A stretch of 64,000 bases of DNA from NCEH01 sp043195135. Its GTDB lineage: Bacteria > Pseudomonadota > Alphaproteobacteria > Rhizobiales > Xanthobacteraceae. The notes under the pieces are model-generated. The model saw only the letters and a program-made list of their open reading frames with translations. It did not search any database and was not told the origin of the DNA. Below, in pieces: positions 8,179 through 15,919 of the stretch (position 1 is its first letter; each line of letters begins with the position of its first letter). The DNA is taken from the NCBI RefSeq assembly GCF_043195135.1, contig NZ_JBAFWP010000003.1. One strand, 5' to 3'. Both the position numbers and the translations under genes were made by a program.

Positions 8179-9318
8179 ATGACGCTTGCCCAGTCGATTG
8201 CCCCTGCCGGGCCAACAGCGGGCGATGGGGATGACATCCTGTCCCGCGCCACCTCGATCGCCGACGGTCCGCTGCGGGCGGCGGCGAACCGCATCGACCA
8301 CGGCCATTATCCGCTGGAGATCCTGGCCGAGTTCGGCGCGGCGGGCGCCCTCGGCGCGCATCTGGCGCGCAACGGCGGCGGGTTCGGCACGGCGATCGCC
8401 GCCATGGGCACGGCCAGCCGGGCGTGCGGGGCCACCGGCTTCCTCATGTGGGCGCACGATGTGTGCGGGCTCTATATGGAACAGTCCGGCAATCCCGCGC
8501 TCACGGGGCGGAGGCTGGAGGACCATGCGGCGGGGCGCACCTTCGGCGGCACGGCCCTGTCCAACCCCATGAAGGCGCTCGCCGAAATCGAGCCCATGCT
8601 GCTGCGGGCCCGCAAGACCGCGGGCGGCTATCTGGTCAGCGGCACCTTGCCGTGGGTCAGCCATATCGCGCCCGGCCAGTATTGCGGCGCCATCGCGCGG
8701 GTGCAGCGGGACGACGGCACGGCCTCCCATGAGATCATGTTCATCCTGCGCTGCGACCCGCCGGTGGAGCTGCGCCCATGCCCGCAATTCTCCGGCATGG
8801 AGGGCACCTCCACCTTCGGCATCCGGCTCGACGATTATTTCGTCGCCGAGCAGGATCTGGTGGCCGATCCCGCGCGGCCCTTCATCAAGCGCATTCGCGG
8901 GGCGTTCATCCTGTTGCAGGCCGGCATGGCGGTGGGCGTGATTCAGGGCGCCGTCGATTCCATGCGCGAGGTGGAGCCGGCGCTCGGCCATGTGAACCGC
9001 CACCTCACCGACCGGCCGGACGAGATCCAGGCCGAGCTGGACGAACTCACCGCCCGTGCCCTGCTGCTGGCGCAAACCCCCTTCGAGCAGGACCCGGACT
9101 ATTTCCTCGATGTGCTGGACACGCGCGCCCAGGGCGCGGAACTCGCCCTGCGCGCCACGCAATCGGCGCTGCTGCACCAGGGCGCGCGCGGCTATCTGAT
9201 GTCCTCGGCGCCCCAGCGGCGCATCCGGGAGGCGCATTTCATCGCCATCGTGACGCCCGCCATCAAGCATCTGCGCTGGGAAATGGCCCGCCTCTCCCGC
9301 GAGGAGATGCCCGCATGA
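8179..9318 (+). CDS. acyl-CoA-dehydrogenase-like flavoprotein (possible monooxygenase)
   Basis: A 379-residue protein with the acyl-CoA dehydrogenase fold: N-terminal helical domain, a central beta domain (TAGGYLVSGTLPWVSH..., about 150-240) and a C-terminal helical bundle ending in the segment with QRRIREAHFIAIV. It is related to members that act on non-CoA substrates with reduced flavin (SfnB/DszC-like), and I see no convincing catalytic glutamate at the usual position. A strong GGAGG precedes the ATG. The stop overlaps the start of the rubredoxin reductase gene by four bases (ATGA), which implies translational coupling and a shared pathway. The natural substrate cannot be deduced. Confidence 0.8.
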   Translation: MTLAQSIAPAGPTAGDGDDILSRATSIADGPLRAAANRIDHGHYPLEILAEFGAAGALGAHLARNGGGFGTAIAAMGTASRACGATGFLMWAHDVCGLYMEQSGNPALTGRRLEDHAAGRTFGGTALSNPMKALAEIEPMLLRARKTAGGYLVSGTLPWVSHIAPGQYCGAIARVQRDDGTASHEIMFILRCDPPVELRPCPQFSGMEGTSTFGIRLDDYFVAEQDLVADPARPFIKRIRGAFILLQAGMAVGVIQGAVDSMREVEPALGHVNRHLTDRPDEIQAELDELTARALLLAQTPFEQDPDYFLDVLDTRAQGAELALRATQSALLHQGARGYLMSSAPQRRIREAHFIAIVTPAIKHLRWEMARLSREEMPA

Positions 9319-10658
9319 GCGCGACCGACACTTCCGAGATCGTCTGGCGCCAATATATCTGCCGCGCTTGCGGCATGATCTATGACGAGAAGGACGGCGA
9401 CCCCGACAGCGGCATCGCCCCCGGCACCCGGTTCGAAGACATTCCCGAGGAATGGGAATGCCCGATCTGCGGCGTGCGCAAATCCGATTTCGAGCCCTAT
9501 GTGCATGCCGCGCCCGCCACGGCGCCTGCGGCCCCCGTGGTGCATCGATCCCGCACGCCCGGCGTGGTCATCGTCGGCGCCGGCATTGCCGGCCGCGCGG
9601 TAGCGGAAGCCTTGCGCGGCCTGGATTCCCACGTACCCATCACCCTGGTCACGTCCTGCGCCGGCGATGTCTACCACAAGCCCGAACTCTCCATCGCGCT
9701 CCAGCGCGGACTGACCGTTGAGAAGCTGCGCAAGGAGAGCGGCGCCCATATGGCGGCCCGGCTTGGCGTGCATCTGCGCGCCGGGGCCTTCGCCATCGGC
9801 ATCGACCCGGTCCGCAGGCGGCTGCGCACCACGGCCGGGCCCCTGCCCTATGACCATCTCGTGCTCGCCCAGGGCGCGCGGCCCGCGCTGCCGCCCGCCC
9901 TGCCGGCGGACCTGTGCTGGCGGGTGAACGATCTCGATGCCTGGCGCGGCCTTGCGGCCCATCTCGACGGCGCGCCGCGCGCGATCCTCATCGTCGGCGC
10001 GGGCCTTGTGGGCTGCGAACTCGCGGAGGATTTCTCCCGCGCCGGGCACAAGGTGACGCTGCTGGACAAGGAGGACGCGCCGCTCGCCGGGCTGCTGCCT
10101 CAGCTGGCGGCGGAACGGCTGCGCCTGCGGCTGGAGAGCCTCGGCGTGCGGTTTCTCGGCGGCATTACGGTGGAGCGCGCCGAGCGGGGCAATCACGGCA
10201 GCGCCATCCTCTTTACGAAGAACGCCGCCGGCGAACGCGTGGTGCTCGGCGCCGACATTCTGGTGGCCGCCACCGGGCTTGCCACGGCGAGCCGGCTCGC
10301 GCGCTCGGCCGGGCTCGCGTTCCAGCACGGCATCGCCGTGGATCCGGTCAGCCTGCGCACCAGCGTCGAGGGCATTTCGGCGCTTGGGGATTGCATCAGC
10401 ATCGCCGGCGCCCCCTGCCGCTTCATCGAGCCGATCGCCAAACAGGCCGAGGCGATCGCGCACGATCTCCTGGGCCTGCCCCATGCGGGCTATGCCCATG
10501 CCGCCCCGGTGATCCGGCTGAAAAGCCGCGCCTTGCCGGTGGCCCTCCACGGCCTGCCGCATCCCAACGGCGCGTGGCGGGTGATCAGCGACGACGGCGC
10601 GCATCTGGAAATGGAGCAATGGCACGACGGCGCCCTGCGCGCGCGCCTCGCCGCCTGA
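9315..10658 (+). CDS. rubredoxin-NAD(P)H:rubredoxin reductase fusion protein
   Basis: A 447-residue fusion. Residues 10-60 are a rubredoxin with C16-x2-C19 and C49-x2-C52 (CRACG, CPICG). After an Ala/Pro linker comes a pyridine-nucleotide-disulfide oxidoreductase-type reductase: FAD motif GAGIAG at 88-93, a second nucleotide-binding GxGxxG (VGAGLVGCELAE), an ATG-type motif (VAATGLAT) and the FAD-binding ISALGDC. Electrons would flow from NAD(P)H through FAD to the attached iron centre and on to a partner, most simply the translationally coupled flavoprotein upstream. Rubredoxin reductases of this type serve alkane hydroxylases or oxygen/peroxide reduction elsewhere. A strong hairpin terminator follows. 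Confidence 0.9.
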   Translation: MSATDTSEIVWRQYICRACGMIYDEKDGDPDSGIAPGTRFEDIPEEWECPICGVRKSDFEPYVHAAPATAPAAPVVHRSRTPGVVIVGAGIAGRAVAEALRGLDSHVPITLVTSCAGDVYHKPELSIALQRGLTVEKLRKESGAHMAARLGVHLRAGAFAIGIDPVRRRLRTTAGPLPYDHLVLAQGARPALPPALPADLCWRVNDLDAWRGLAAHLDGAPRAILIVGAGLVGCELAEDFSRAGHKVTLLDKEDAPLAGLLPQLAAERLRLRLESLGVRFLGGITVERAERGNHGSAILFTKNAAGERVVLGADILVAATGLATASRLARSAGLAFQHGIAVDPVSLRTSVEGISALGDCISIAGAPCRFIEPIAKQAEAIAHDLLGLPHAGYAHAAPVIRLKSRALPVALHGLPHPNGAWRVISDDGAHLEMEQWHDGALRARLAA

Positions 10659-10661
10659 CGA

Positions 10662-10685
10662 AAACGGCGCCCGAAGGCGCCGTTT
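10662..10685 (+). terminator. terminator of the sigma-54 operon
   Basis: A perfect 10-bp stem, AAACGGCGCC / GGCGCCGTTT, with a CGAA tetraloop, begins 3 bp after the rubredoxin reductase stop. The T tract is only three long. It lies between convergent genes and may serve both. Confidence 0.8.
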
Positions 10686-10704
10686 CACTCCGGATCGCGC
10701 CGGC

Positions 10705-11334
10705 TCACCAGGCGGCGCGGCACACGCGCTGCACCCAGTAGGGGCTCCACCAGCACTTCAGGAACGGGCCGGCATGATCGAGCGGACGATAGACCGTCGG
10801 CGCCATCACCAGGGTCACCGGGCCGCCGGTGGCGGGCAGATCGCCGTCCAGCAGGCCGACCTCGAAGGTGAGCGTGGAGCCGGACTGCGTCACATGGGAG
10901 AGTTCCACCACCACCTGCGTCGGGGTCGCGCCATAGATGGTCAGCGCGGCGTTGGGCGGGTCGTTCTTGAAGATGTCGGCGGTGACGTTCCACAGCTTTG
11001 CGAACTGCTCGGTGCTCATGGTGCCGCCGATGCGCTCGGGACGGTCCACCGCGAAGGTGGTGAGCGGCGCGACGCCGGTGAGCACCAGCGACTTGCCGTC
11101 GTAGGTCATGCCCACCGCCTGCTGGGTCAGCACCATCTCGATGGGACGGGAGATCTGCACCTCCGGCCGGCGCGGCGTGCCGGCCTGGGTCGTGCCGGGT
11201 CCCTTGTCGCCGGCCGCTGCGGGCGCGGGGGCGGTGGCTGCGGGCGCCGCCGGTGCGGGCGCCGGCGTCTGGGCCAGAGCCGCGAAACCCGAAACGGCGA
11301 GAATAAGGCCCGCCAAAGGTGCAATCACTTTCAT
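10705..11334 (-). CDS. exported hypothetical protein, Ala/Pro-rich N-terminus
   Basis: A 209-residue protein starting at the ATG preceded by AAGGACG; an in-frame ATG 66 bp upstream has no ribosome site. Residues 1-21 form a signal peptide (KVIAPLAGLILAVSGFAALAQ), cleaved after an Ala-rich site. An Ala/Pro linker to about residue 42 precedes a globular domain with repeated beta segments and a C-terminal cluster of Trp and Cys (KCWWSPYWVQRVC). Probably periplasmic. No family recognised. The neighbouring lipoprotein gene on the same strand is about 120 bp upstream. Confidence 0.75.
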   Translation of the reverse strand: MKVIAPLAGLILAVSGFAALAQTPAPAPAAPAATAPAPAAAGDKGPGTTQAGTPRRPEVQISRPIEMVLTQQAVGMTYDGKSLVLTGVAPLTTFAVDRPERIGGTMSTEQFAKLWNVTADIFKNDPPNAALTIYGATPTQVVVELSHVTQSGSTLTFEVGLLDGDLPATGGPVTLVMAPTVYRPLDHAGPFLKCWWSPYWVQRVCRAAW

Positions 11335-11454
11335 GGCCCGTTCGTCCTTCCTAGTGCCCGTTGGCCGCGCCCAGCGGACGCGCGCGCAGCTATAGCGCAA
11401 AATGGCGGCGAGAAAACCGTGCCGTGGGGAGACGTCGGCGCGCGATGGCCCGCC

Positions 11455-12678
11455 TCAGCTTCCGAAGGTGCGGGGCGGCGGGCTCACCACCTGGGCCGCG
11501 CCGCCCCGGATCTCCATCACCGCGAGGCTGCGCTCGTTGGTGCCGTCGGCGCGGAAGCGGAACGGCCCGTCCACGCCGTTGAAGCCCGAGGGATTGGTGA
11601 GCGTCGCCGCGCTGAGGCCTTCCGGCCCCTGGGTGCGCAGGATCGCCGACACCAGCGAGACCGCATCATAGGACAGGGTGGCCGTGCGCACCGGGTCGTT
11701 GCCGAACCTCTGGCGGTAGCGCTGGGAAAAATTGCGCCAGCCGGAACTGTCCGGCGCCGCGAACTGGCCGCCGTCCATGCGCGGATCGGCAATCAGGGCG
11801 GCATTGTCCCACAGGCCAGTGCCGAGCGGGCGCACCTTCTTCAAATCGACCCCGGCGGCGGCAAGCTGCTGCACCACGTTCGCCACCTGGTCGGCGGCGT
11901 CGGGAATGAATACCGCGTCCGCCTGGGGCGCCACGGCGGCGATGCGGCGCGCCGCATCCGCGAGCTTGGCCGGCGTGTAGCGCTCGATGCTCATGACGCG
12001 CCCGCCGGTGTCGGCCGCCGCCTGCTGGAGCGCCCCTTCGGTCACCGAGCCATAGGCATTCTCGGGAATCATGGCCAGGAACGAGCGCCGGCCCTGGGAC
12101 ACGGAATAGCGCACGATCCGGTCCACATCGCTCTGCGGCAGGAAGCTCAGCAGATAGACGCCGGGGGCGGCGACATTGGTATCGGTGGAAAAGGCGATCA
12201 CCGGGACGCCGCGCGCCCGCGCCACCTGGGAGACCGCGCCCACCGAATGGGCGAACAGGGGGCCGAGGATGATGCGCGCGCCTTCATTGACCGCCGCTTC
12301 CGCCGCCGCGCGCGCCCCCTGGCTGTTGCCGGCGTCGTCCTTCACGATCAATTGGAACACCGGCGCCCCGCCCTCGGCGATGGCAAGTTCGGCCGCATTG
12401 CGCATGGACTGGCCGACGAGGCCGGCATTGCCCTGCGCGCCGAGCGGCAGGATGAGCGCCACCGCCGGGCCGTTCGCGACCGGCGGCGGCACATTGGCGG
12501 GGCCCGGCTGCGGGCCGAGATCCACCGCCTTGCCGCCCATGTCGCCCGCGCACGCCGCCAGCGCCGCCGCGGACGCGAGCCCGCCGCCGAGACGCAGCCC
12601 CCGGATCAGAGCCTCCCGGCGCGTCGCCTCGGGAACGGCGGAGGGCACAGGGGGCGGGGAAGGCGCGCGGTGCGTCAC
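11455..12678 (-). CDS. lipoprotein with periplasmic-binding fold, penicillin-binding protein activator (LppC/LpoA-like)
   Basis: A 407-residue lipoprotein starting at a GTG preceded by AGGAG. The lipobox LAAC puts the lipidated cysteine at residue 43. The mature part is a type-I periplasmic-binding-protein fold: VALILPLGAQGNAGLVGQSM, RIILGPLFAHSVGAV, VPVIAFSTD, FIPDAADQVANVVQQL. This architecture matches the alphaproteobacterial homologues of LpoA, the outer-membrane activator of peptidoglycan synthase PBP1A. In relatives the gene usually lies beside rsmI and yraN; neither is here. A branched-chain amino-acid-type binding protein is the alternative, less likely because no ABC permease is adjacent. 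Confidence 0.82.
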   Translation of the reverse strand: MTHRAPSPPPVPSAVPEATRREALIRGLRLGGGLASAAALAACAGDMGGKAVDLGPQPGPANVPPPVANGPAVALILPLGAQGNAGLVGQSMRNAAELAIAEGGAPVFQLIVKDDAGNSQGARAAAEAAVNEGARIILGPLFAHSVGAVSQVARARGVPVIAFSTDTNVAAPGVYLLSFLPQSDVDRIVRYSVSQGRRSFLAMIPENAYGSVTEGALQQAAADTGGRVMSIERYTPAKLADAARRIAAVAPQADAVFIPDAADQVANVVQQLAAAGVDLKKVRPLGTGLWDNAALIADPRMDGGQFAAPDSSGWRNFSQRYRQRFGNDPVRTATLSYDAVSLVSAILRTQGPEGLSAATLTNPSGFNGVDGPFRFRADGTNERSLAVMEIRGGAAQVVSPPPRTFGS

Positions 12679-12861
12679 TCGTTTCTCCTGCGGGCGCCGG
12701 GTGTTGGCGCGAATTTCAGAATTACCCTTATGCCGGCAATTTGGCGAGGGCGCGACCCGCCAAAGATTCCGCCGACCCGGGGCGCCGCGCCGCGCCCGCG
12801 ATGAGTCCACACCTGAAATCGTTAAAGAACCGGCGGCCGCCGCCGCGAAAGGACGGACGCA

Positions 12862-13764
12862 ATGCCGAACCCACCCCTCATCCAGGCGTTTTTCGACGAG
12901 CCGACCCACACCGTGACCTATCTCCTCGCCGATCCCGCCACGGGCGAGGCTGCGGTCATCGATCCCGTCCTCGACTATGACCACAGGTCCGGAACCGTGG
13001 ACACGCGCTCGGTGGAGGCGGTTCTGGAAGCGGCGGCGCGGCAGGGCTACCGGATCGTCTGGACGCTGGAAACCCATGTCCATGCGGACCATCTCTCCGG
13101 CTCGCCCTTCATCAAGGCGCGCACCGGCGCGCGCATCGGCATCGGGGCGCAGATCGTCCAGGTGCAGCGCATCTTCCGCCCGGTGTTCAATGCCACTGAT
13201 CTTGCCGCCGACGGCAGCGATTTCGATCATCTGTTCGCGGAGGGCGAGCATTTCGCCATCGGCACGCTCGACGTCGAGGTGCTTTACACGCCCGGCCACA
13301 CGCCGGCGGATGTGTCCTACAGGATCGACGATGCGGTGTTCGTGGGCGACACGCTGTTCATGCCCGACTACGGCACCGCGCGGGCCGATTTCCCCGGCGG
13401 CGATGCGCGCCAGCTCTATCGCTCGATCCATCGCCTGCTGGCGCTGCCGCCGCAAACCCGCCTCTTCATGTGCCACGATTACAAGGCGCCCGGCCGCGCG
13501 GCCTATGCGTGGGAAACCACCGTCGCCGACCAGCGCGCGCACAATGTGCATGTCGGCGGCGGGGTGAGCGAGGACGCCTTCGTGGCCCTGCGCACCGCGC
13601 GCGACGCAACGCTTGCCGCCCCGGTGCTGCTGCTGCCCTCGATCCAGGTGAACATGCGCGCCGGCCGCTTCCCGCCCGCCTCGGCCAATGGCGTGCATTA
13701 TCTCACCATTCCGGTGCGGGTGAAGCACGGCGCGCCGCTGCCGGCCCAAGACTTGTCGGCCTAA
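12862..13764 (+). CDS. metallo-beta-lactamase-fold hydrolase, Blh/ETHE1-like putative persulfide dioxygenase
   Basis: A 300-residue MBL-fold protein. The metal motif HVHADH is at 72-77, followed by GHTPADVSY and FVGDTLFMPDYGTARADFPGG, which are characteristic of the Blh/ETHE1 group that oxidises glutathione persulfide using one iron. The C-terminal MCHDYKAPGR carries another metal-ligand histidine. In Agrobacterium and Xylella such genes are controlled by the sulfide-responsive repressor BigR; no bigR or sulfurtransferase is adjacent, so this copy stands alone. The ATG has an AAAGGACGG ribosome site. The stop codon falls at the junction of a 15-bp imperfect tandem duplication (13748-13777). 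Confidence 0.85.
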   Translation: MPNPPLIQAFFDEPTHTVTYLLADPATGEAAVIDPVLDYDHRSGTVDTRSVEAVLEAAARQGYRIVWTLETHVHADHLSGSPFIKARTGARIGIGAQIVQVQRIFRPVFNATDLAADGSDFDHLFAEGEHFAIGTLDVEVLYTPGHTPADVSYRIDDAVFVGDTLFMPDYGTARADFPGGDARQLYRSIHRLLALPPQTRLFMCHDYKAPGRAAYAWETTVADQRAHNVHVGGGVSEDAFVALRTARDATLAAPVLLLPSIQVNMRAGRFPPASANGVHYLTIPVRVKHGAPLPAQDLSA

Positions 13765-13777
13765 GACCTGCCGGTCG
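13748..13777. repeat. 15-bp imperfect tandem duplication at the Blh stop codon
   Basis: AAGACTTGTCGGCCT (13748-13762) is followed directly by AAGACCTGCCGGTCG (13763-13777), 11 of 15 identical. In the reading frame the copies start with CAA and TAA, so the stop looks like the mutated first codon of the second copy. Confidence 0.6.
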
Positions 13778-13785
13778 CCCCCGGC

Positions 13786-13805
13786 GCGGGCCGCCGGCGG
13801 CCCGC
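13786..13805. terminator. GC palindrome after the MBL-fold gene
   Basis: A perfect 20-bp palindrome, GCGGGCCGCCGGCGGCCCGC, lies 21 bp after the stop. It has no T tract, so it is a possible weak terminator. Confidence 0.45.
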
Positions 13806-13905
13806 AAAGTCCACGCATAGCTGCCGCAGCGTGCATGCCGAAATCGGGTTGGTGCGTTCCCTGGCGTTCGGCATAAGAGTTTCATGCCCCACGCCGCCGC
13901 GATTC

Positions 13906-14616
13906 ATGACTGAGCCCCGCCCCTCCCCGGTCCGCATCACTTCAGCCGGCGTGCGCATGGGCATCCATGCCATGTGGCCGCTCATGCCGGGCATCGCGGT
14001 GTTCGGCGCCGCGTTCGGCGCGGCGGCGGCGCAGAAGGGATTTTCCGCCGCCGAGACCGCGCTTTCCAGCGGCCTCGTCTTCGCCGGCCTTGCCCAGATG
14101 GTGGCGCTGGAGGGCTGGACCCACAGCTGGACCCCGGCGAGCCTGCTGGCGCTGGCGATGCTCACCTTCACGGTGAACATGCGCCATTTCCTCATGGCGG
14201 CTTCCATGCGCCCGTGGCTGGGCCAGCTGCCCGGCTGGCAGGCCTATGGCTCGCTGCTGTTCCTGGCGGACAACAATTGGGCCGCCGCCATGCGCTATCA
14301 CGCCCACGGCGGCAATGACGCGGGCTATTTCGTCGGTTCGGGGCTGATCACCTGGGTGGTGTGGCTGCTCTCGACGGTGGCGGGCCAGGTGATCGGCGGC
14401 GGCATTCCCGATCCCAAGGCATTCGCCATCGACCTCGTGGTCCCCGCCTTCTTCATCGCCATGCTGGTGCCGAACTGGAAGGGGCGGCGCGAGGCGGTGA
14501 GCTGGGGGGTGGCGGCCCTCGTCTCGGTGGCCGCCTCCTATCTGGTGCCCGGCTGGTGGTTCATCGTCATCGGCGCGGTGGCCGGCGCGGTCGCGGGCGG
14601 CTTTGCCGATGAGTAG
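13906..14616 (+). CDS. azlC: AzlC-family branched-chain amino acid exporter, large subunit
   Basis: A 236-residue integral membrane protein of the AzlC (YgaZ) family. It has about five to six membrane segments and the family signatures PLMPGIAVFGAAFGAAA, NMRHFLMAASM and FLADNNWA. With AzlD it forms an LIV-E-type exporter of branched-chain amino acids. The start is the ATG giving MTEPRPSP; an upstream in-frame ATG would add 25 non-hydrophobic residues without a ribosome site. The stop overlaps the azlD start by eight bases, indicating one transcript and coupled translation. Confidence 0.88.
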   Translation: MTEPRPSPVRITSAGVRMGIHAMWPLMPGIAVFGAAFGAAAAQKGFSAAETALSSGLVFAGLAQMVALEGWTHSWTPASLLALAMLTFTVNMRHFLMAASMRPWLGQLPGWQAYGSLLFLADNNWAAAMRYHAHGGNDAGYFVGSGLITWVVWLLSTVAGQVIGGGIPDPKAFAIDLVVPAFFIAMLVPNWKGRREAVSWGVAALVSVAASYLVPGWWFIVIGAVAGAVAGGFADE

Positions 14617-14920
14617 CGCGCTCGACCCCGGCACCGTGCTCGCCATCTGCGTGATGGCGGGAGCCACCATGTTCAACCGCACCGCCGGCTTCTTCCTGAT
14701 GCGGCTGGTGCCGGTGACGCCGCGCGTGCGCAAGGTCCTCGATTCGCTGCCGGGCGCGGTGCTGGTGGCCATCGTCGCCCCGGCGGCGGTGCATGGCGAC
14801 GCGGCCATGGTGGCCGGCCTCGCCGTCGCCTTCGTGGTCACCAGGCTGACCCGCAGCGATTTCTTCGCGGTGCTCGCCGCCGTACTGGTCGGAGCGGCTC
14901 TGCGCCATTTCGGCGTCTAG
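14609..14920 (+). CDS. azlD: AzlD-family branched-chain amino acid exporter, small subunit
   Basis: A 103-residue protein with three to four hydrophobic segments and the AzlD signature FNRTAGFFLMRLVPVTPRVRK, followed by LDSLPGAVLVAIVAPA. It is the small partner of AzlC (YgaH equivalent) in the inner membrane. The ATG lies inside the azlC 3' end; a second possible start 6 bp upstream adds only Met-Pro. No regulator gene of the Lrp type is adjacent. Confidence 0.88.
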   Translation: MSSALDPGTVLAICVMAGATMFNRTAGFFLMRLVPVTPRVRKVLDSLPGAVLVAIVAPAAVHGDAAMVAGLAVAFVVTRLTRSDFFAVLAAVLVGAALRHFGV

Positions 14921-15041
14921 CCGCGCCCCAAACTGCCGGCGTGGCGAAATTCCCGGGCAAGGGCGCGGTGAATGCGCCGGCCGCGACGGGAGTGCCACGC
15001 CGCGCGGCGCAAATTCAGGCCCGGCCGCGACGCGCCGGGCG

Positions 15042-15764
15042 TCAGTGCGTCTGCTGGGGCGCGGTCGCCACGGCCGATTCGGCCCGGTCCGAGGTCGCCG
15101 GAGCGGCCAGCGAGGGCGAAGGCGCGACGCTCGGCGCCGGCTGGTTCGGCGGCGCGACGGGCTTGGGCTTGGGCCGCACCGCCAGCGCCTGGATCATCTT
15201 GATCACCTCGGCATGCAGGGTCGGCGACTTCTCGATGTTGAAATGGTCCAGCGTCGCGGCATTGTCCAGGTTGCGGTTGGCGAGCGAGCCCTTGAAGCCG
15301 GCGCCGATCGCCAGGCTCTTGCCGAAGCCGTTGTTGGTCTGGAAATAATTCACGAACCGCCCGCCGGTGTTGGCCACCGCCGTCACGCCCACCGGATCGA
15401 AGGTGACCACGAGGCGCGGCGGCACGCCGAGCGCGGTCATGCGCTCCGCCATCTCGATCGCGGCATCGGCGCCGAGCGAATGGCCGATCACCACCACCGG
15501 CCCCCTGTGATGGGCTTTCGACCAGGCCACCGCATCCTCGGCGAGCTGGGGCCACTGGCCATATTCGTACACCCCCGCCGAAATGCCCTTGGCCTGGAGC
15601 TTTCCGGCCAGATCGTCCATGCCGTAGGAGAAGACGTTGGCGAGCCCGCGCATCAGATAGACGCGCACGTTTTCGCTCTGGGCATGGGCCGGCACGAGGG
15701 CGGTGGAAATCAGCACGCAGAACGCGGCGAGGAGAGACAGGACAAACCGCGGGCGAGACGTCAT
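15042..15764 (-). CDS. exported alpha/beta-hydrolase-like protein (lipase fold)
   Basis: A 240-residue protein. Residues 1-28 form a signal peptide ending AHAQ. The nucleophile elbow GHSLG (94-98, Ser96) follows VVVIGHSLGADAAIEMA, and TFDPVGV and DHFNIE offer the acid and histidine, so the catalytic triad can be complete. The last 45 residues are a Pro/Ala/Lys-rich low-complexity tail. Likely a periplasmic esterase or lipase-like enzyme; the substrate is unknown. The start is ATG within TCAT at 15761-15764. The polytopic membrane protein gene lies 155 bp upstream on the same strand. Confidence 0.75.
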   Translation of the reverse strand: MTSRPRFVLSLLAAFCVLISTALVPAHAQSENVRVYLMRGLANVFSYGMDDLAGKLQAKGISAGVYEYGQWPQLAEDAVAWSKAHHRGPVVVIGHSLGADAAIEMAERMTALGVPPRLVVTFDPVGVTAVANTGGRFVNYFQTNNGFGKSLAIGAGFKGSLANRNLDNAATLDHFNIEKSPTLHAEVIKMIQALAVRPKPKPVAPPNQPAPSVAPSPSLAAPATSDRAESAVATAPQQTH

Positions 15765-15919
15765 GGGGTCACCGTCAATTTTCTCTCGTGTTCTGCCCAA
15801 CATTCCCGACTCGAGCAACGGAGCAGACGCCGCCGGGTTGCACAATTTCGTCACGATCGAAGCGGTTTCCCCGGTGGCGTTGCGCGATTGCATCAGTGTG
15901 GCGGGCGGCGGGCACCACC

